Made by a program: the position numbers and the translations under genes. A DNA stretch of 64,000 nucleotides, from positions 1,798,001 through 1,862,000 of the forward strand of contig NZ_FTPO01000001.1 in assembly GCF_900155915.1 (NCBI RefSeq), in the 5' to 3' direction. The stretch's first letter is position 1. Each line of letters opens with the position of its first letter. This stretch comes from Microbacterium sp. RU33B. Lineage in GTDB: Bacteria; Actinomycetota; Actinomycetes; Actinomycetales; Microbacteriaceae. This document shows positions 45,723 through 54,451 of the stretch, piece after piece. The notes beneath the pieces were generated by a model. The model was not told the DNA's origin and did not search any database. It saw nothing but the letters and a program-made list of their open reading frames with translations.

Positions 45723-46666
45723 GCTGCTCCCTGTCGTGGAGTGGTGGTGAGGGTCGAGAGCGGGGCGGATGCCGCGGAGGCCGGAGCGGCGGAGCGCGGG
45801 CGCGTCGCGCCGCGCGCGAAGAAGCCTCCGACGATCGCGACGTAGAGCGTCCAGGCGATCACCTGAAGCCAGGTCATCTGCGGCATGAAGCCGACGGTGG
45901 CCTGGAGCACGGCGGCGAGGGCGCTTCCGGGCGGGATCGCAGCCGAGGCGTCGAAGGCCCAGCCGAACGGGATTCCCGCAGCCCCCACTCCCACGGCGCC
46001 CGTGGCGGCGTCGATCGTGGCGGAGGCCGTGAACGGTCCGGGAAGGGCGCCGGCTTCCTGCAGGTCGTGGATCGCGTACGCCAGCACACCGGCGGCGACG
46101 ATCACGAGGAACGCGCCCGTCCATGTGAAGAACACGCGGAGGTCGAGGCGCAGCATCCCGCGCGACAGGAGCCAGCCGAGCACCACCGCGGTGGCGAGTC
46201 CGAGGAGCGCGCCCGCTAGCGCCGCGGGCGCGTCGCCGAAGGACTGCACCATCGACCACAGCAGCAGCGTCGTCTCGATGCCCTCGCGGGCGACCGAGAC
46301 GAAGCCGATCGCGACGATCGCCCAGAGGCCTCCCGACGCGAGCGCTCGGTCGAGCCCGCTCTCCAGCGACTTCTTGAGTGTTCGCGCGGTCCTCTGCATC
46401 CAGAAGATCATCCACGTGACCATTGCGACGGCCAGCAGCGACAGCGTGCCGCCGATGAGCTCCTGCGCCTCGAAGGTGAGGGAGTACGCGCCGAAGGTGA
46501 GGAATGCGCCGATCCCGAGCGCGAGCACGACCGCCAGACCGATGCCCGCCCACAGGCGCGGCAGCACGTCTCGGCGCCCGAGCCGGCTCAGATAGGCGAC
46601 GAGGATGCCGACGACGAGCGCGGCTTCGAGGCCTTCACGGAGGCCGATGAGGAATGTGGCGAGCAC
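45719..46666 (-). CDS. efeU: ferrous iron permease EfeU (FTR1/OFeT family)
   Basis: A 315-residue membrane permease with seven helices. The two iron-binding REGxE motifs are REGLE at residues 10-14 and REGIE at 127-131. The GTG start at 46666 places the first motif in helix 1, as in the family. It is the first gene of efeUOB, and IdeR/DtxR-type boxes 70-104 nt upstream indicate iron repression. Confidence 0.95.
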   Translation of the reverse strand: MLATFLIGLREGLEAALVVGILVAYLSRLGRRDVLPRLWAGIGLAVVLALGIGAFLTFGAYSLTFEAQELIGGTLSLLAVAMVTWMIFWMQRTARTLKKSLESGLDRALASGGLWAIVAIGFVSVAREGIETTLLLWSMVQSFGDAPAALAGALLGLATAVVLGWLLSRGMLRLDLRVFFTWTGAFLVIVAAGVLAYAIHDLQEAGALPGPFTASATIDAATGAVGVGAAGIPFGWAFDASAAIPPGSALAAVLQATVGFMPQMTWLQVIAWTLYVAIVGGFFARGATRPRSAAPASAASAPLSTLTTTPRQGAA

Positions 46667-46735
46667 CGGGGATGTTTCGTGTAGTCGAGCAAGGCCGGTG
46701 CCCGCTGCCCCATCGCAGGTCGACCGCAGAAGCGG

Positions 46736-46754
46736 TCAGGTTAGGCGAACCTCA
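46736..46754. promoter_or_regulatory. IdeR/DtxR iron box upstream of efeU
   Basis: TCAGGTTAGGCGAACCTCA matches 16 of 19 positions of the consensus TTAGGTTAGGCTAACCTAA. It lies 70 nt before the efeU start and 115 nt before the divergent oxygenase gene. DtxR/IdeR represses iron-uptake genes when Fe(II) is plentiful. Confidence 0.8.
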
Positions 46755-46755
46755 C

Positions 46756-46770
46756 TTAGGGCAACCTTAT
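46756..46770. promoter_or_regulatory. second, partial iron box
   Basis: TTAGGGCAACCTTAT, directly after the first iron box, has both half-site cores (TTAGG and ACCTTA) with closer spacing. It may bind a second IdeR dimer pair cooperatively or belong to the promoter of the oxygenase gene. Confidence 0.5.
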
Positions 46771-46868
46771 CCTCGTCGAGGCCCGGACTTCAACCCGACG
46801 ACCCCGCCCCGCGGTCATGGTCGGCAACAAACGAGCGGATGCCGCGGGGGCGGCCCTAGCCTCGGGGC

Positions 46869-47891
46869 ATGAGCGATCCCACCCTGCCGATCCTCGATCT
46901 CTCCCAGCTCGATGCGGGACCCGAGGCCGCCGACCGGTTCCGCGACGACCTGCGCGCGGCGACCCACGATGTCGGATTCTTCTATCTCACCGGCACGGGC
47001 GTCACGCCCGCGCTCGAGGCCCGTCTGCACCGGGCCGCGCGGGAGTTCTTCGCGCTGCCCGAAGCCGACAAGCTCGCAATCGAGAACGTCCGCAGTCCGC
47101 ACTTCCGGGGATACACCCGGGTGGGCGGCGAGCGCACCCAGGGCCGTGTCGACTGGCGCGAGCAGATCGACATCGGGCCCGAGCGCGCCCGCATCGACGA
47201 TCCCGATGCGCCGGACTTCTTCCGCCTGATCGGTCCCAATCTGTGGCCGGCGGCTCAGCCCGCCCTGCGCGCGGTCGCGGACGAGTGGCAGGAGCACCTG
47301 ACCGGCGTCGCCCGCAAGCTCCTGCGCGCGTGGGCGCTCTCGCTCGGCGCGCCCGAGGGCTACTTCGACGAGCACTTCGGCGAACCTTCGACGCTCCTCA
47401 AGATCGTGCGCTACCCCGGCACCGACCGCCCCACCCCGCAGCAGGGGGTCGGAGCGCACAAGGACTCCGGTGTGCTGACGCTGCTGTGGGTCGAGCCGGG
47501 CAAGGGAGGCCTGCAGGTGCAGCGCGACGGCGAGTGGGTGGATGCTCCGCCGGTGCCGGGCGCGTTCGTCGTCAACATCGGCGAGATGCTCGAATACGCC
47601 ACCCAGGGCTACCTGATCGCGACGAACCACCGCGTGGTGTCGCCGACGTACCCGGACGACCGCATCTCGGTGCCGTTCTTCTTCAACCCCGCGCTCGACA
47701 AGCGCCTCCCGCTGATCGAGCTCCCCGCAGAGCTGGCCGGCCAGGCGACCGGGGTGACGCAGGACCCCGCGAACCCCATCCACGCCCTCTACGGCGAGAA
47801 CGCGCTGAAGTCGCGCCTGCGGGCGCATCCGGATGTCGCGGCGATCCACCACGCCGACCTCGTCGCAGCACGGGCCGCCACGACGTCCTGA
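46869..47891 (+). CDS. isopenicillin N synthase-like 2-oxoglutarate/Fe(II) oxygenase
   Basis: A 340-residue oxygenase with the DIOX_N domain (ILDLSQLDAGPEA, GFFYLTGTGV) and the 2OG-FeII_Oxy domain. The metal triad is H and D in GAHKDSG and H in TNHRVV; the 2-oxoglutarate arginine is in RISVPFFFNP. The substrate is unknown. It shares an intergenic region with efeU and its iron boxes, so iron-responsive expression is possible. A strong hairpin terminator follows. Confidence 0.9.
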   Translation: MSDPTLPILDLSQLDAGPEAADRFRDDLRAATHDVGFFYLTGTGVTPALEARLHRAAREFFALPEADKLAIENVRSPHFRGYTRVGGERTQGRVDWREQIDIGPERARIDDPDAPDFFRLIGPNLWPAAQPALRAVADEWQEHLTGVARKLLRAWALSLGAPEGYFDEHFGEPSTLLKIVRYPGTDRPTPQQGVGAHKDSGVLTLLWVEPGKGGLQVQRDGEWVDAPPVPGAFVVNIGEMLEYATQGYLIATNHRVVSPTYPDDRISVPFFFNPALDKRLPLIELPAELAGQATGVTQDPANPIHALYGENALKSRLRAHPDVAAIHHADLVAARAATTS

Positions 47892-47910
47892 TTCCGCCCG
47901 CCGGAAACGA

Positions 47911-47943
47911 CGAAGGCCTCCCCACACCTGGGGAGGCCTTCGG
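47911..47943. terminator. bidirectional terminator between the oxygenase gene and rpsO
   Basis: A perfect 13-bp stem, arm CGAAGGCCTCCCC, with a 7-nt loop. It is placed between two convergent genes, 19 nt after the oxygenase stop and 30 nt after the rpsO stop. Confidence 0.88.
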
Positions 47944-47973
47944 AAGAAGTGCGATATTACGCTGGGGCGCTGC

Positions 47974-48243
47974 TTAGCGGCGAAGACCCAGACGCTCGAT
48001 GAGCGAGCGGTAGCGGTTGATGTCGATGTCCTGGAGGTAGCCCAACAGGCGACGACGCTGACCGACCATCAGGAACAGGCCACGACGCGAGTGGTGGTCG
48101 TGCTTGTGCTCCTTCAGGTGCTCGGTGAGGTCCTTGATGCGCTGCGTCAGCATCGCGACCTGCACCTCGGGGGATCCGGTGTCACCGGGGTGCGTCGCGT
48201 ACTCTTCGATGATCGCCTTCTTGGCGTCAGACTCGAGTGGCAT
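47974..48243 (-). CDS. rpsO: 30S ribosomal protein S15
   Basis: An 89-residue primary 16S rRNA-binding protein. The family core [20 protein letters not shown] and [21 protein letters not shown] are complete, and the end is [12 protein letters not shown]. The ATG at 48243 follows GGAAGGGG. In many bacteria rpsO precedes pnp; here it is 16.6 kb away and apparently monocistronic. Confidence 0.97.
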   Translation of the reverse strand: MPLESDAKKAIIEEYATHPGDTGSPEVQVAMLTQRIKDLTEHLKEHKHDHHSRRGLFLMVGQRRRLLGYLQDIDINRYRSLIERLGLRR

Positions 48244-48403
48244 AGATGGGATCCCCTTCCTGTTCATTGCGCGGCGCCCGACGCCTGATGCGTGAGCTCT
48301 GTTTATCCGCGGCCGATCAAACGGCAACCTCCAGAGTCTACCAGCGCCGGACCGACCCGGCGAATCGGCCCGTGGACGGTCCCCCCGCCACTAGCCTCGA
48401 CGG

Positions 48404-49735
48404 GTGAGTGATACCGGACGCCGCCGCCTCCCTCGGCTGCGTCGAGACCACTTCATCGACCTGCGGCCGTTCCGCGCGAGCCCCGCATTCGCGCGCATGT
48501 GGACGGGATCGACGCTCGCCGGCCTCGGCGGCCAGCTCACGATCGTGGCCGTCATGCTGCACATGTACGAGCTGACCGGATCGACGTTCGCGGTGGCGAT
48601 GATCGCCGTCGCCGGCCTCGTGCCGATGATCCTCGCCGGTCTCTACGGCGGCATGCTCGCCGACGCGTTCGATCGGCGCCGGATCGCCCTGATCGCGGCA
48701 TCCGTCACCTGGGCGTCCACCGCGATGCTCGCCGTGCTGGCCTGGACCGGCGGCGAGACGGTGTGGTGGCTGTACGTGCTGAGCATCGTCAACTCGGCCG
48801 CGAACTCGATCGTGATGGCCGCGCGCCAGGCCATCGTGCCCCGACTGATCCCCCGCGATCTGCTGCCCGCGGCATCCGCCCTGAACGGCATCACGATGGG
48901 GATCATGGTGATGGGCGGTCCGGCGCTCGCCGGCGTCCTCGTCGCCTTCACCGGATACGCCTGGACCTACTCGATCGACGTCGTCCTGATGTTCGCGAAC
49001 TTCCTGGGCCTGTGGACGCTGCCCGCGATCCTCCCCGAGGGCACGGTGGTGCGCCCGGGGCTCGAATCGCTGAAGGACGGCTGGCGCTTCCTGAAGCGGG
49101 CGGGCAACATCCGCCTGCAGTTCCTGCTCGACATCGTGGCCATGACGTTCGGCCAGCCGATCGCGCTGTTCCCCGCGATCGGCGCCGTGCTGCTCGGGGG
49201 CGGCCCCATCACCACCGGACTGCTCACGGCATCCATCGCCGCCGGCGCGTTCGTGTCGAGCGTGTTCTCCGGCCCGGTCGGACGCGTCCGACGGCAGGGT
49301 CTCGGCATCGAGCGCGCGATCCTGGTGTACGGCGCGGCGATCGCCCTGTTCGGGCTGGCGCTCGGAGCCGGGGCGCTCGGCTGGTTCGCCCCCGAGGTGG
49401 TCGATGCCGATCACGCCAACGTCGTCGTCATCGGCTTCGCGATCATCGCGCTGGCGATCGCGGGCGCCGCCGACAACGTGAGCTCGATCTTCCGCAACAC
49501 GATGGTGCAGGCCGCGGTTCCGGATGCCGTGCGCGGCCGACTGCAGGGGATCTTCATCGTTGTCGTGGCCGGCGGACCGCGGCTCGGCTCGCTCTACGCG
49601 GGCACGCTGGCGACCCTCACGGCGCTGTGGTTCCCGCCGCTGCTCGGCGGATTCGTCATCGTCGCCCTCGTCGCCCTCCTGGTGCGCCTGACTCCGCGCT
49701 TCCGCGACTACGACGCCGACCACCCGGTGCCGTGA
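48404..49735 (+). CDS. MFS transporter, EntS-like (MFS_3)
   Basis: A 443-residue 12-helix major facilitator. The start region FARMWTGSTLAGLGGQLTIVAV and the loop-2 motif GGMLADAFDRRRIALI are typical of the EntS/MFS_3 exporter group, which exports siderophores or drugs. The GTG start at 48404 has only a weak ribosome site. The substrate is unknown, and no siderophore genes are nearby. Confidence 0.87.
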   Translation: MSDTGRRRLPRLRRDHFIDLRPFRASPAFARMWTGSTLAGLGGQLTIVAVMLHMYELTGSTFAVAMIAVAGLVPMILAGLYGGMLADAFDRRRIALIAASVTWASTAMLAVLAWTGGETVWWLYVLSIVNSAANSIVMAARQAIVPRLIPRDLLPAASALNGITMGIMVMGGPALAGVLVAFTGYAWTYSIDVVLMFANFLGLWTLPAILPEGTVVRPGLESLKDGWRFLKRAGNIRLQFLLDIVAMTFGQPIALFPAIGAVLLGGGPITTGLLTASIAAGAFVSSVFSGPVGRVRRQGLGIERAILVYGAAIALFGLALGAGALGWFAPEVVDADHANVVVIGFAIIALAIAGAADNVSSIFRNTMVQAAVPDAVRGRLQGIFIVVVAGGPRLGSLYAGTLATLTALWFPPLLGGFVIVALVALLVRLTPRFRDYDADHPVP

Positions 49736-49788
49736 CGGCGGACGGTGACCGCCCCCGCTGCCCCACCGATCTCGGAGATCCGCAGGAG

Positions 49789-49819
49789 ATTCGGATGCGA
49801 CGGCCGCCGGCATCCGAAT
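49789..49819 (+). terminator. inverted repeat downstream of the MFS gene
   Basis: A perfect 10-bp inverted repeat ATTCGGATGC/GCATCCGAAT separated by 11 nt lies 53 nt after the MFS stop. It is a likely factor-independent terminator, although its outer part shares ATCCGAAT-like words with the repeats that follow. Confidence 0.5.
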
Positions 49820-49826
49820 GTCGAGG

Positions 49827-49874
49827 GATTCTCCGAATATCCGATCGTGCGATTCTCCGAATACCGGATCGCGC
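49827..49874. repeat. two tandem 24-bp repeats
   Basis: Two adjacent 24-bp units, each beginning GATTCTCCGAATA and ending GATCG-GC, are identical at 21 of 24 positions. They lie in the 284-nt space between the MFS gene and the DMT transporter gene, and are unusually AT-rich compared with the surroundings. They may be regulator sites of the downstream gene or a decaying minisatellite. Confidence 0.65.
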
Positions 49875-50019
49875 GTCCCACACGTCGCGGGGGGATCTCG
49901 CGGGATCGAGGATCGCGGAGCGGCGCCGTGACGGCGGCATCCGGCCAGTCCCCGTCGGATTCCGGACGGCCGACGACCCGGCGCACATCGGTGTCTCCGC
50001 CCGGGTCTAGAGTCGCCGC

Positions 50020-50970
50020 GTGAGCACCGCCCCGATTCCGCGCATCGCGCCCGTCTCAGCCGATCGCGCGACCGGGTCGAACGCGGTCATCGCCGTGCAG
50101 TTCCTCCTGTGCGGGATCGTGTGGGGATCGAGCTTCCTGTTCATGAAGGTCGCCCTCACGGGCATCTCGCCGGCGCAGGTGGCGTGGTCCCGGCTCATCC
50201 TGGGCGGACTCACCCTCGGGCTCTTCGTCCTGCTGCGCCGCGACCCCCTCCCCCGCCAGGTGACGGTCTGGCTCCACATGACGGTGCTCGCGGTGTCGTT
50301 CTGCGTCGTGCCCTTCCTGCTGTTCTCCTGGGCTCAGCAGCACGTCACGAGCGGACTGGCGAGCATCTACAACGCCACGACGCCGCTCATGACAGCCGTC
50401 ATGGCGTGGGCCGTGTTCCGGGTCGAGAAGCTCAAGCCGCTGCAGATCGCGGGGATCGTCGTCGGCATCCTCGGCGTGATGGTCATCATCGCGCCGTGGC
50501 AGGGACTCGACCTGTCGCAGAGCCTGATCGCCCAGCTCGCGATCCTGGGAGCGACCGCCTGCTACGGCTTCAGCCTCGCCTACATGCGGCGATTCGTCTC
50601 CCGCACCGGCATGACCGCGCTGGTGTTCTCGTTCCTGAACATCGGCATCGCCGCCGCGATCATGGCGGTGCTGACCCCGGTGCTGGTGCTGACCCCCGTG
50701 GTCCTCGATCCGTGGATCATCGGCAGCGTGATCCTGCTCGGATGCCTCGGCACCGGCGTCGCCTACATCTGGAACCAGAACACGCTCCGGGCGTGGGGGC
50801 CCACACGGGCGTCGACGGTGACCTACATCACCCCCGTCGTCGGGGTGGCGCTGGGCATCCTCCTGCTGGGGGAAGAGCTGACGTGGAACGAGCCCGTCGG
50901 CGCCCTCGTCGTGTTCGCCGGCATCCTCCTCACGCAGGACCGTCTGCGACTCCGACGGCACGCCGTCTGA
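50020..50970 (+). CDS. DMT superfamily (EamA) transporter
   Basis: A 316-residue membrane protein with ten helices in two EamA repeats. GIVWGSSFLFMKVALTGISPAQVAWSR (around residues 30-55) is the first repeat's signature, and LGTGVAYIWNQNTLRAWGPTRAS the second's. Family members export amino acids or metabolites. The GTG start at 50020 is chosen; no nearby ATG gives a normal N-terminus. A hairpin terminator follows. Confidence 0.88.
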   Translation: MSTAPIPRIAPVSADRATGSNAVIAVQFLLCGIVWGSSFLFMKVALTGISPAQVAWSRLILGGLTLGLFVLLRRDPLPRQVTVWLHMTVLAVSFCVVPFLLFSWAQQHVTSGLASIYNATTPLMTAVMAWAVFRVEKLKPLQIAGIVVGILGVMVIIAPWQGLDLSQSLIAQLAILGATACYGFSLAYMRRFVSRTGMTALVFSFLNIGIAAAIMAVLTPVLVLTPVVLDPWIIGSVILLGCLGTGVAYIWNQNTLRAWGPTRASTVTYITPVVGVALGILLLGEELTWNEPVGALVVFAGILLTQDRLRLRRHAV

Positions 50971-50979
50971 GCACGAAGA

Positions 50980-51007
50980 AGGGGCGGATGCCGCAGCATC
51001 CGCCCCT
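50980..51007. terminator. bidirectional terminator between the DMT and YceI genes
   Basis: A perfect 12-bp stem AGGGGCGGATGC/GCATCCGCCCCT with a CGCA loop lies between convergent genes, 9 nt after the transporter stop and 14 nt after the YceI stop. The flanking GCACGAAGA and TTGCTCGTG extend it imperfectly. Confidence 0.88.
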
Positions 51008-51021
51008 TGCTCGTGATCGGG

Positions 51022-51582
51022 TCAGGCCTGGAGCGCGCCCTGCAGGTCGAGCTCGATCGTGACGTCCTTGCCGACGAGCACGCCGCCGGTCTCGAGCGCG
51101 GCGTTCCACGTCAGACCGAAGTCCTCGCGGTTGATGACCGTCTTGGCGGTCGCGCCCGCCTTGTAGTTGCCCCACGGGTCGGAGCCGAAGCCGCCGAAGT
51201 CGACGTCGAACGTGACCGGCTTGGTGATGCCGCGGATCGTGAGGTCGCCGTCGACGAGGAAGTCGCCACCCTCCAGGCGGACCCCCGTCGAGACGAAGTC
51301 GATCGTGGGGTAGGTCTCGACGTCGAAGAAGTCCGCCGAGCGCAGGTGCTGGTCGCGGCCCTCGTCCTTGGTCGAGAGCGACGATGCGTCGACCTTGGCC
51401 GTGAGGCTCGCCTCGAGCGGGTTCTCGGGGGCGACGAGCGTCGCCTCCTTGATGTCGAAGTGGCCGCGCACCTTCGAGATCATCATGTGGCGGACGCTGA
51501 AGCCCACCTCACTGTGCGAAGGGTCGAGCACCCAGGTGCCCGCCTTGTAGCCGGGGATCTCGGTGAGGGTGTTGTCGGTCAT
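51022..51582 (-). CDS. YceI family lipid-binding protein
   Basis: A 186-residue lipocalin-like beta-barrel. It opens with IPGYKAGTWVLDPSHSEVGFSVRHM (split around residue 20) and contains VRGHFDIKEATLV, VDGDLTIRGITKPVTF and the terminal ALETGGVLVGKDVTIELDLQ. YceI proteins bind polyisoprenoid or long-chain ligands. It has no signal peptide, in keeping with actinobacterial cytoplasmic members. A GAAAGGA site precedes the ATG. Confidence 0.92.
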   Translation of the reverse strand: MTDNTLTEIPGYKAGTWVLDPSHSEVGFSVRHMMISKVRGHFDIKEATLVAPENPLEASLTAKVDASSLSTKDEGRDQHLRSADFFDVETYPTIDFVSTGVRLEGGDFLVDGDLTIRGITKPVTFDVDFGGFGSDPWGNYKAGATAKTVINREDFGLTWNAALETGGVLVGKDVTIELDLQGALQA

Positions 51583-51700
51583 GTCGGTCCTTTCGTGAGC
51601 CGGAGCGTGTTCCGGCAGGTCTCAGGGTGCCAACGCGCGGCGCCCCGTGTTCTATTCCCGTGCATGAAAAATTCTCGGCCGGATCCGCCGGCCGGAACGA

Positions 51701-51735
51701 CAGAGGGACGGATGCCTCGGGCATCCGTCCCTCTG
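51701..51735. terminator. terminator after the FKBP gene
   Basis: A perfect 15-bp stem, left arm CAGAGGGACGGATGC, with loop CTCGG. It lies 13 nt after the stop of the minus-strand FKBP gene, between it and the YceI gene in the same direction. Confidence 0.88.
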
Positions 51736-51748
51736 GACGAGAAGAGTC

Positions 51749-52117
51749 TCAGCCGACCTTGATGAGGTCGATGATGAAGATCAGGGTCTTGCCCCCGAGG
51801 AAGTGGCCGCCGGCGGGGCCGTACGCCAGGTGCGGCGGGATGACCAGCTCGCGGCGGCCGCCGACCTTCATGCCGGGGATGCCGTCCTGCCAGCCCTGGA
51901 TGAGCCCGCGCAGCGGGAACTGGATGCTCTCGCCACGACCCCACGACGAGTCGAACTCGTCGCCCGAGTCGTACTCGACGCCGGCGTAGTGCACGGTCAC
52001 GGTGTCGCCGGGCTTCGCCTCGGCGCCGTCGCCCACGATGATGTCGCGGATGACGAGATCGGTGGGGGCGGGGCCCTCGGGAGCGTCGAACTCGGGCTTG
52101 GTGCGGTCGTCAGTCAT
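51749..52117 (-). CDS. FKBP-type peptidyl-prolyl isomerase
   Basis: A 122-residue single-domain cytoplasmic prolyl isomerase. GDTVTVHYAGVEYDSGDEFDSSW, FPLRGLIQGWQDGIPGMKVGGRREL and IPPHLAYGP are the family landmarks; the drug/substrate pocket residues Y, F, D, V, I, W and Y are all present. The ATG at 52117 gives the usual short acidic head MTDDRTKPEFDAPEG. Confidence 0.94.
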   Translation of the reverse strand: MTDDRTKPEFDAPEGPAPTDLVIRDIIVGDGAEAKPGDTVTVHYAGVEYDSGDEFDSSWGRGESIQFPLRGLIQGWQDGIPGMKVGGRRELVIPPHLAYGPAGGHFLGGKTLIFIIDLIKVG

Positions 52118-52227
52118 GCGACCATCCAACCCGACCGTGGAGAGAGGGTCAAACGCGTTCGCTGTCGGCGAGCGTGGAAAAGGGGTTGACGCGCGACCGT
52201 CTCCTTTGACACGCTGGGAGCAGATCA

Positions 52228-52276
52228 GCTCAGCGCTCGGTTGCACGCAGGCAATGCCGCGGCCCGAGCGCTGAGC
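52228..52276 (-). terminator. inverted repeat after the PrsW gene
   Basis: A perfect 13-bp inverted repeat GCTCAGCGCTCGG/CCGAGCGCTGAGC with a 23-nt spacer that can itself pair TTGC with GCAA. It begins 23 nt after the stop of the PrsW gene, so it probably serves as its terminator. The long spacer is unusual. Confidence 0.5.
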
Positions 52277-52299
52277 CCTTTCCCGGGCGATTCCTTCGC

Positions 52300-53502
52300 C
52301 TACGGTGCGAACAGCGCGGCCCGCGCCGCCGTCGTGCGTTCGAGCAGCGCGCGCTGATCGGCGGCCGCGTGCGGGTCGCGCCCGGTGAGGGCACGCTGGC
52401 GCGCCATGGCGAGGGCCGTCGCGTCGTGGATGAAGCCCGTCATGATCGGCCTGCGGTCGCCTCGCAGCGTGCCGGCCCACGCGAGCGCGGCCTTGCGTCC
52501 CGCGGCGGTTGCGAGCATGTCGACCTCCTGAGGGGTGAACCATCCTGCAGCGGCGTACTCCCCCAGCCGCGAACGCGTGAGTCGGGCTTCTTCTCGGCGC
52601 AGCATCACGATGCCGAGGATGAAGAGCACGAAGAGCGGCACCTGCACCGTGATGTAGAGGGGGAAGAAGCTCGTGAACACCGCAGAGCCGTTCCAGAACG
52701 CGTGGAGCGCCGTGGCGCCCAGCATCCCGAGCACCCACGGCCCGAGAGCCTGACCGGCCGTCGCGCCGCGGCGCGCGGCGAGGCCGAGCGCGAAGCCCGT
52801 GATGGACGTGAACATGACGTGGGCGAAGGGCGAGAGGATGCCGCGCACGAAGAACGTGGCCGTGACGTCGCCGAATCCGCCCTCGATGAGGCTGATGGCG
52901 AAGTACTGGATGTTCTCGGTGAAGGCGAAGCCGGCTCCGACGAGTGCGCCGTAGACCACCCCGTCGACGGGGCCGTCGAACGCGCGCCGCGCGGTGAGGA
53001 AGATCAGGAGGACGCCGAGGCCCTTCGCGAACTCCTCCACGATGGGCGCCTGCACGACCGACGAGAAGATGTCGTACGTCGCGGCGTCGAGTCCGCGCGT
53101 GAGGGGCGAGAGGAGGAGATCGACACCGAGCGCGATGCCGACGGCCGCGATCGCGCCCCATGCTGCCGCGAACACGAGAAGGCCCCGCGGCTCGGGCTCC
53201 CACCGGTCGACGATCCGCACCGCGATCACGACCCCCGCCAGCGGGAGGAGGGCGAGCACGGCGCCGACGGCGGACGCGAACGGGCCGATCGCCGTCAGGA
53301 AGTACCCGACCAGCGCGATCAGCACGAAGGCCAGCACGCCGAAGAGCCAGATCGGCGCTGTGCGACCCGTGCGCACCGGGACGGGGAGCACGGGAGGCGA
53401 GACCACGGCCGGGACGACGGGCGCGGGCGGGGCGAGCGAGGGCTGCGCGAGCGGCGAGGCGAACGTCTGAGGGGCCGGAGGCGGCGTGTATCCGGTCGAC
53501 AT
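52300..53502 (-). CDS. PrsW family intramembrane metalloprotease
   Basis: A 400-residue membrane protease with a proline-rich 45-residue cytoplasmic head and about eight helices. The catalytic glutamates are E156-E157 in APIVEEFAKG, and the metal ligands follow in AFTENIQYF, LSPFAHVMFTS and ALHAFWN. B. subtilis PrsW cleaves an anti-sigma factor; no sigma/anti-sigma pair lies adjacent here. The C-terminal 90 residues are cytoplasmic and not recognisable. Confidence 0.9.
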   Translation of the reverse strand: MSTGYTPPPAPQTFASPLAQPSLAPPAPVVPAVVSPPVLPVPVRTGRTAPIWLFGVLAFVLIALVGYFLTAIGPFASAVGAVLALLPLAGVVIAVRIVDRWEPEPRGLLVFAAAWGAIAAVGIALGVDLLLSPLTRGLDAATYDIFSSVVQAPIVEEFAKGLGVLLIFLTARRAFDGPVDGVVYGALVGAGFAFTENIQYFAISLIEGGFGDVTATFFVRGILSPFAHVMFTSITGFALGLAARRGATAGQALGPWVLGMLGATALHAFWNGSAVFTSFFPLYITVQVPLFVLFILGIVMLRREEARLTRSRLGEYAAAGWFTPQEVDMLATAAGRKAALAWAGTLRGDRRPIMTGFIHDATALAMARQRALTGRDPHAAADQRALLERTTAARAALFAP

Positions 53503-53563
53503 GCCGAACAGCCTAGGGGTCCACGGGGGTGGTCGATGCCGACGCGGCGACTAGCCTGGAGGG

Positions 53564-54430
53564 ATGCGCTTCGCCCACGTGATCCCCTCCGGGGCCGCAG
53601 AGCCCCGACTGGCCGTGATCCGAGACGATGAGGCGATCATCGTCGAAGGGCTCTTCCCGGGCGCTCCGCGCTTCCTGGAGGAGCTGATCGCCGGCGGTGA
53701 CGAACTCCTCGCGCGCGTGCGCGACGCCGAAGGCGACGGCCTGCCGCGGCATCCCGTGGCAGAGGTGCGATTCGCCTCTGCGGTGCTCTCTCCCCCGGTG
53801 ATCCTCGCGATCGGCCTCAACTATGCGGCGCACTCGAGCGAGCTGGGGCTCAAGACCGATTCGACGCCGACCGTGTTCGTGCTCTGGCCCAACTCGCTCA
53901 CCGGCCACGATGCGACCACGGTGTGGCCGCGCTCGCTCAGCGAGGCCATCGACTACGAGGCCGAGCTCGGAGTGATCATCGGCACGCCGGCGAAGGACGT
54001 CGCCCCCGAAGACGCCCTCGGGCATGTCTGGGGCTACACCGTGGTCAACGACATCACGGCCCGCGACATCCAGTACTCGGAGGCGCAGTGGTCGCGCTGC
54101 AAGTCGTTCGACGGCTTCACCCCGACGGGCCCCTACGTCGTCACAGCCGACGAGATCCCCGACCCGCAGGACCTCCACATCTGGACGGTGCTCGACGGGC
54201 ACACTCTGCAGGACGCCTCCACGGCTCAGATGGTGCGCTCGGTCGCCACCCTCATCTCGCAGGTGTCGCGGTCGGCGACGCTCCTGCCCGGCACGCTGAT
54301 CTCCACCGGCAGCCCCGGCGGCGCCGGCTATTCGCGCGACCCGCAGGTCTTCCTGCGCGACCGCTCCACCGTGACGGTCGGGATCGACGGCATCGGCGCC
54401 CTCACGACCCACTGCCGGATCCTGGACTGA
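53564..54430 (+). CDS. fumarylacetoacetate hydrolase family protein
   Basis: A 288-residue enzyme with a short DUF2437-like N-domain and the FAH C-domain. Metal ligands are E and E in IDYEAELGVIIG with D in VNDITARDIQ; AIGLNYAAHSSELG and LISTGSPGGAGYSRDP are the other family blocks. Members act as acylpyruvate hydrolases or oxaloacetate decarboxylases; the substrate is not certain. Followed by a strong terminator. Confidence 0.91.
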   Translation: MRFAHVIPSGAAEPRLAVIRDDEAIIVEGLFPGAPRFLEELIAGGDELLARVRDAEGDGLPRHPVAEVRFASAVLSPPVILAIGLNYAAHSSELGLKTDSTPTVFVLWPNSLTGHDATTVWPRSLSEAIDYEAELGVIIGTPAKDVAPEDALGHVWGYTVVNDITARDIQYSEAQWSRCKSFDGFTPTGPYVVTADEIPDPQDLHIWTVLDGHTLQDASTAQMVRSVATLISQVSRSATLLPGTLISTGSPGGAGYSRDPQVFLRDRSTVTVGIDGIGALTTHCRILD

Positions 54431-54451
54431 ACGACGCAGCCCGGACAGGAA

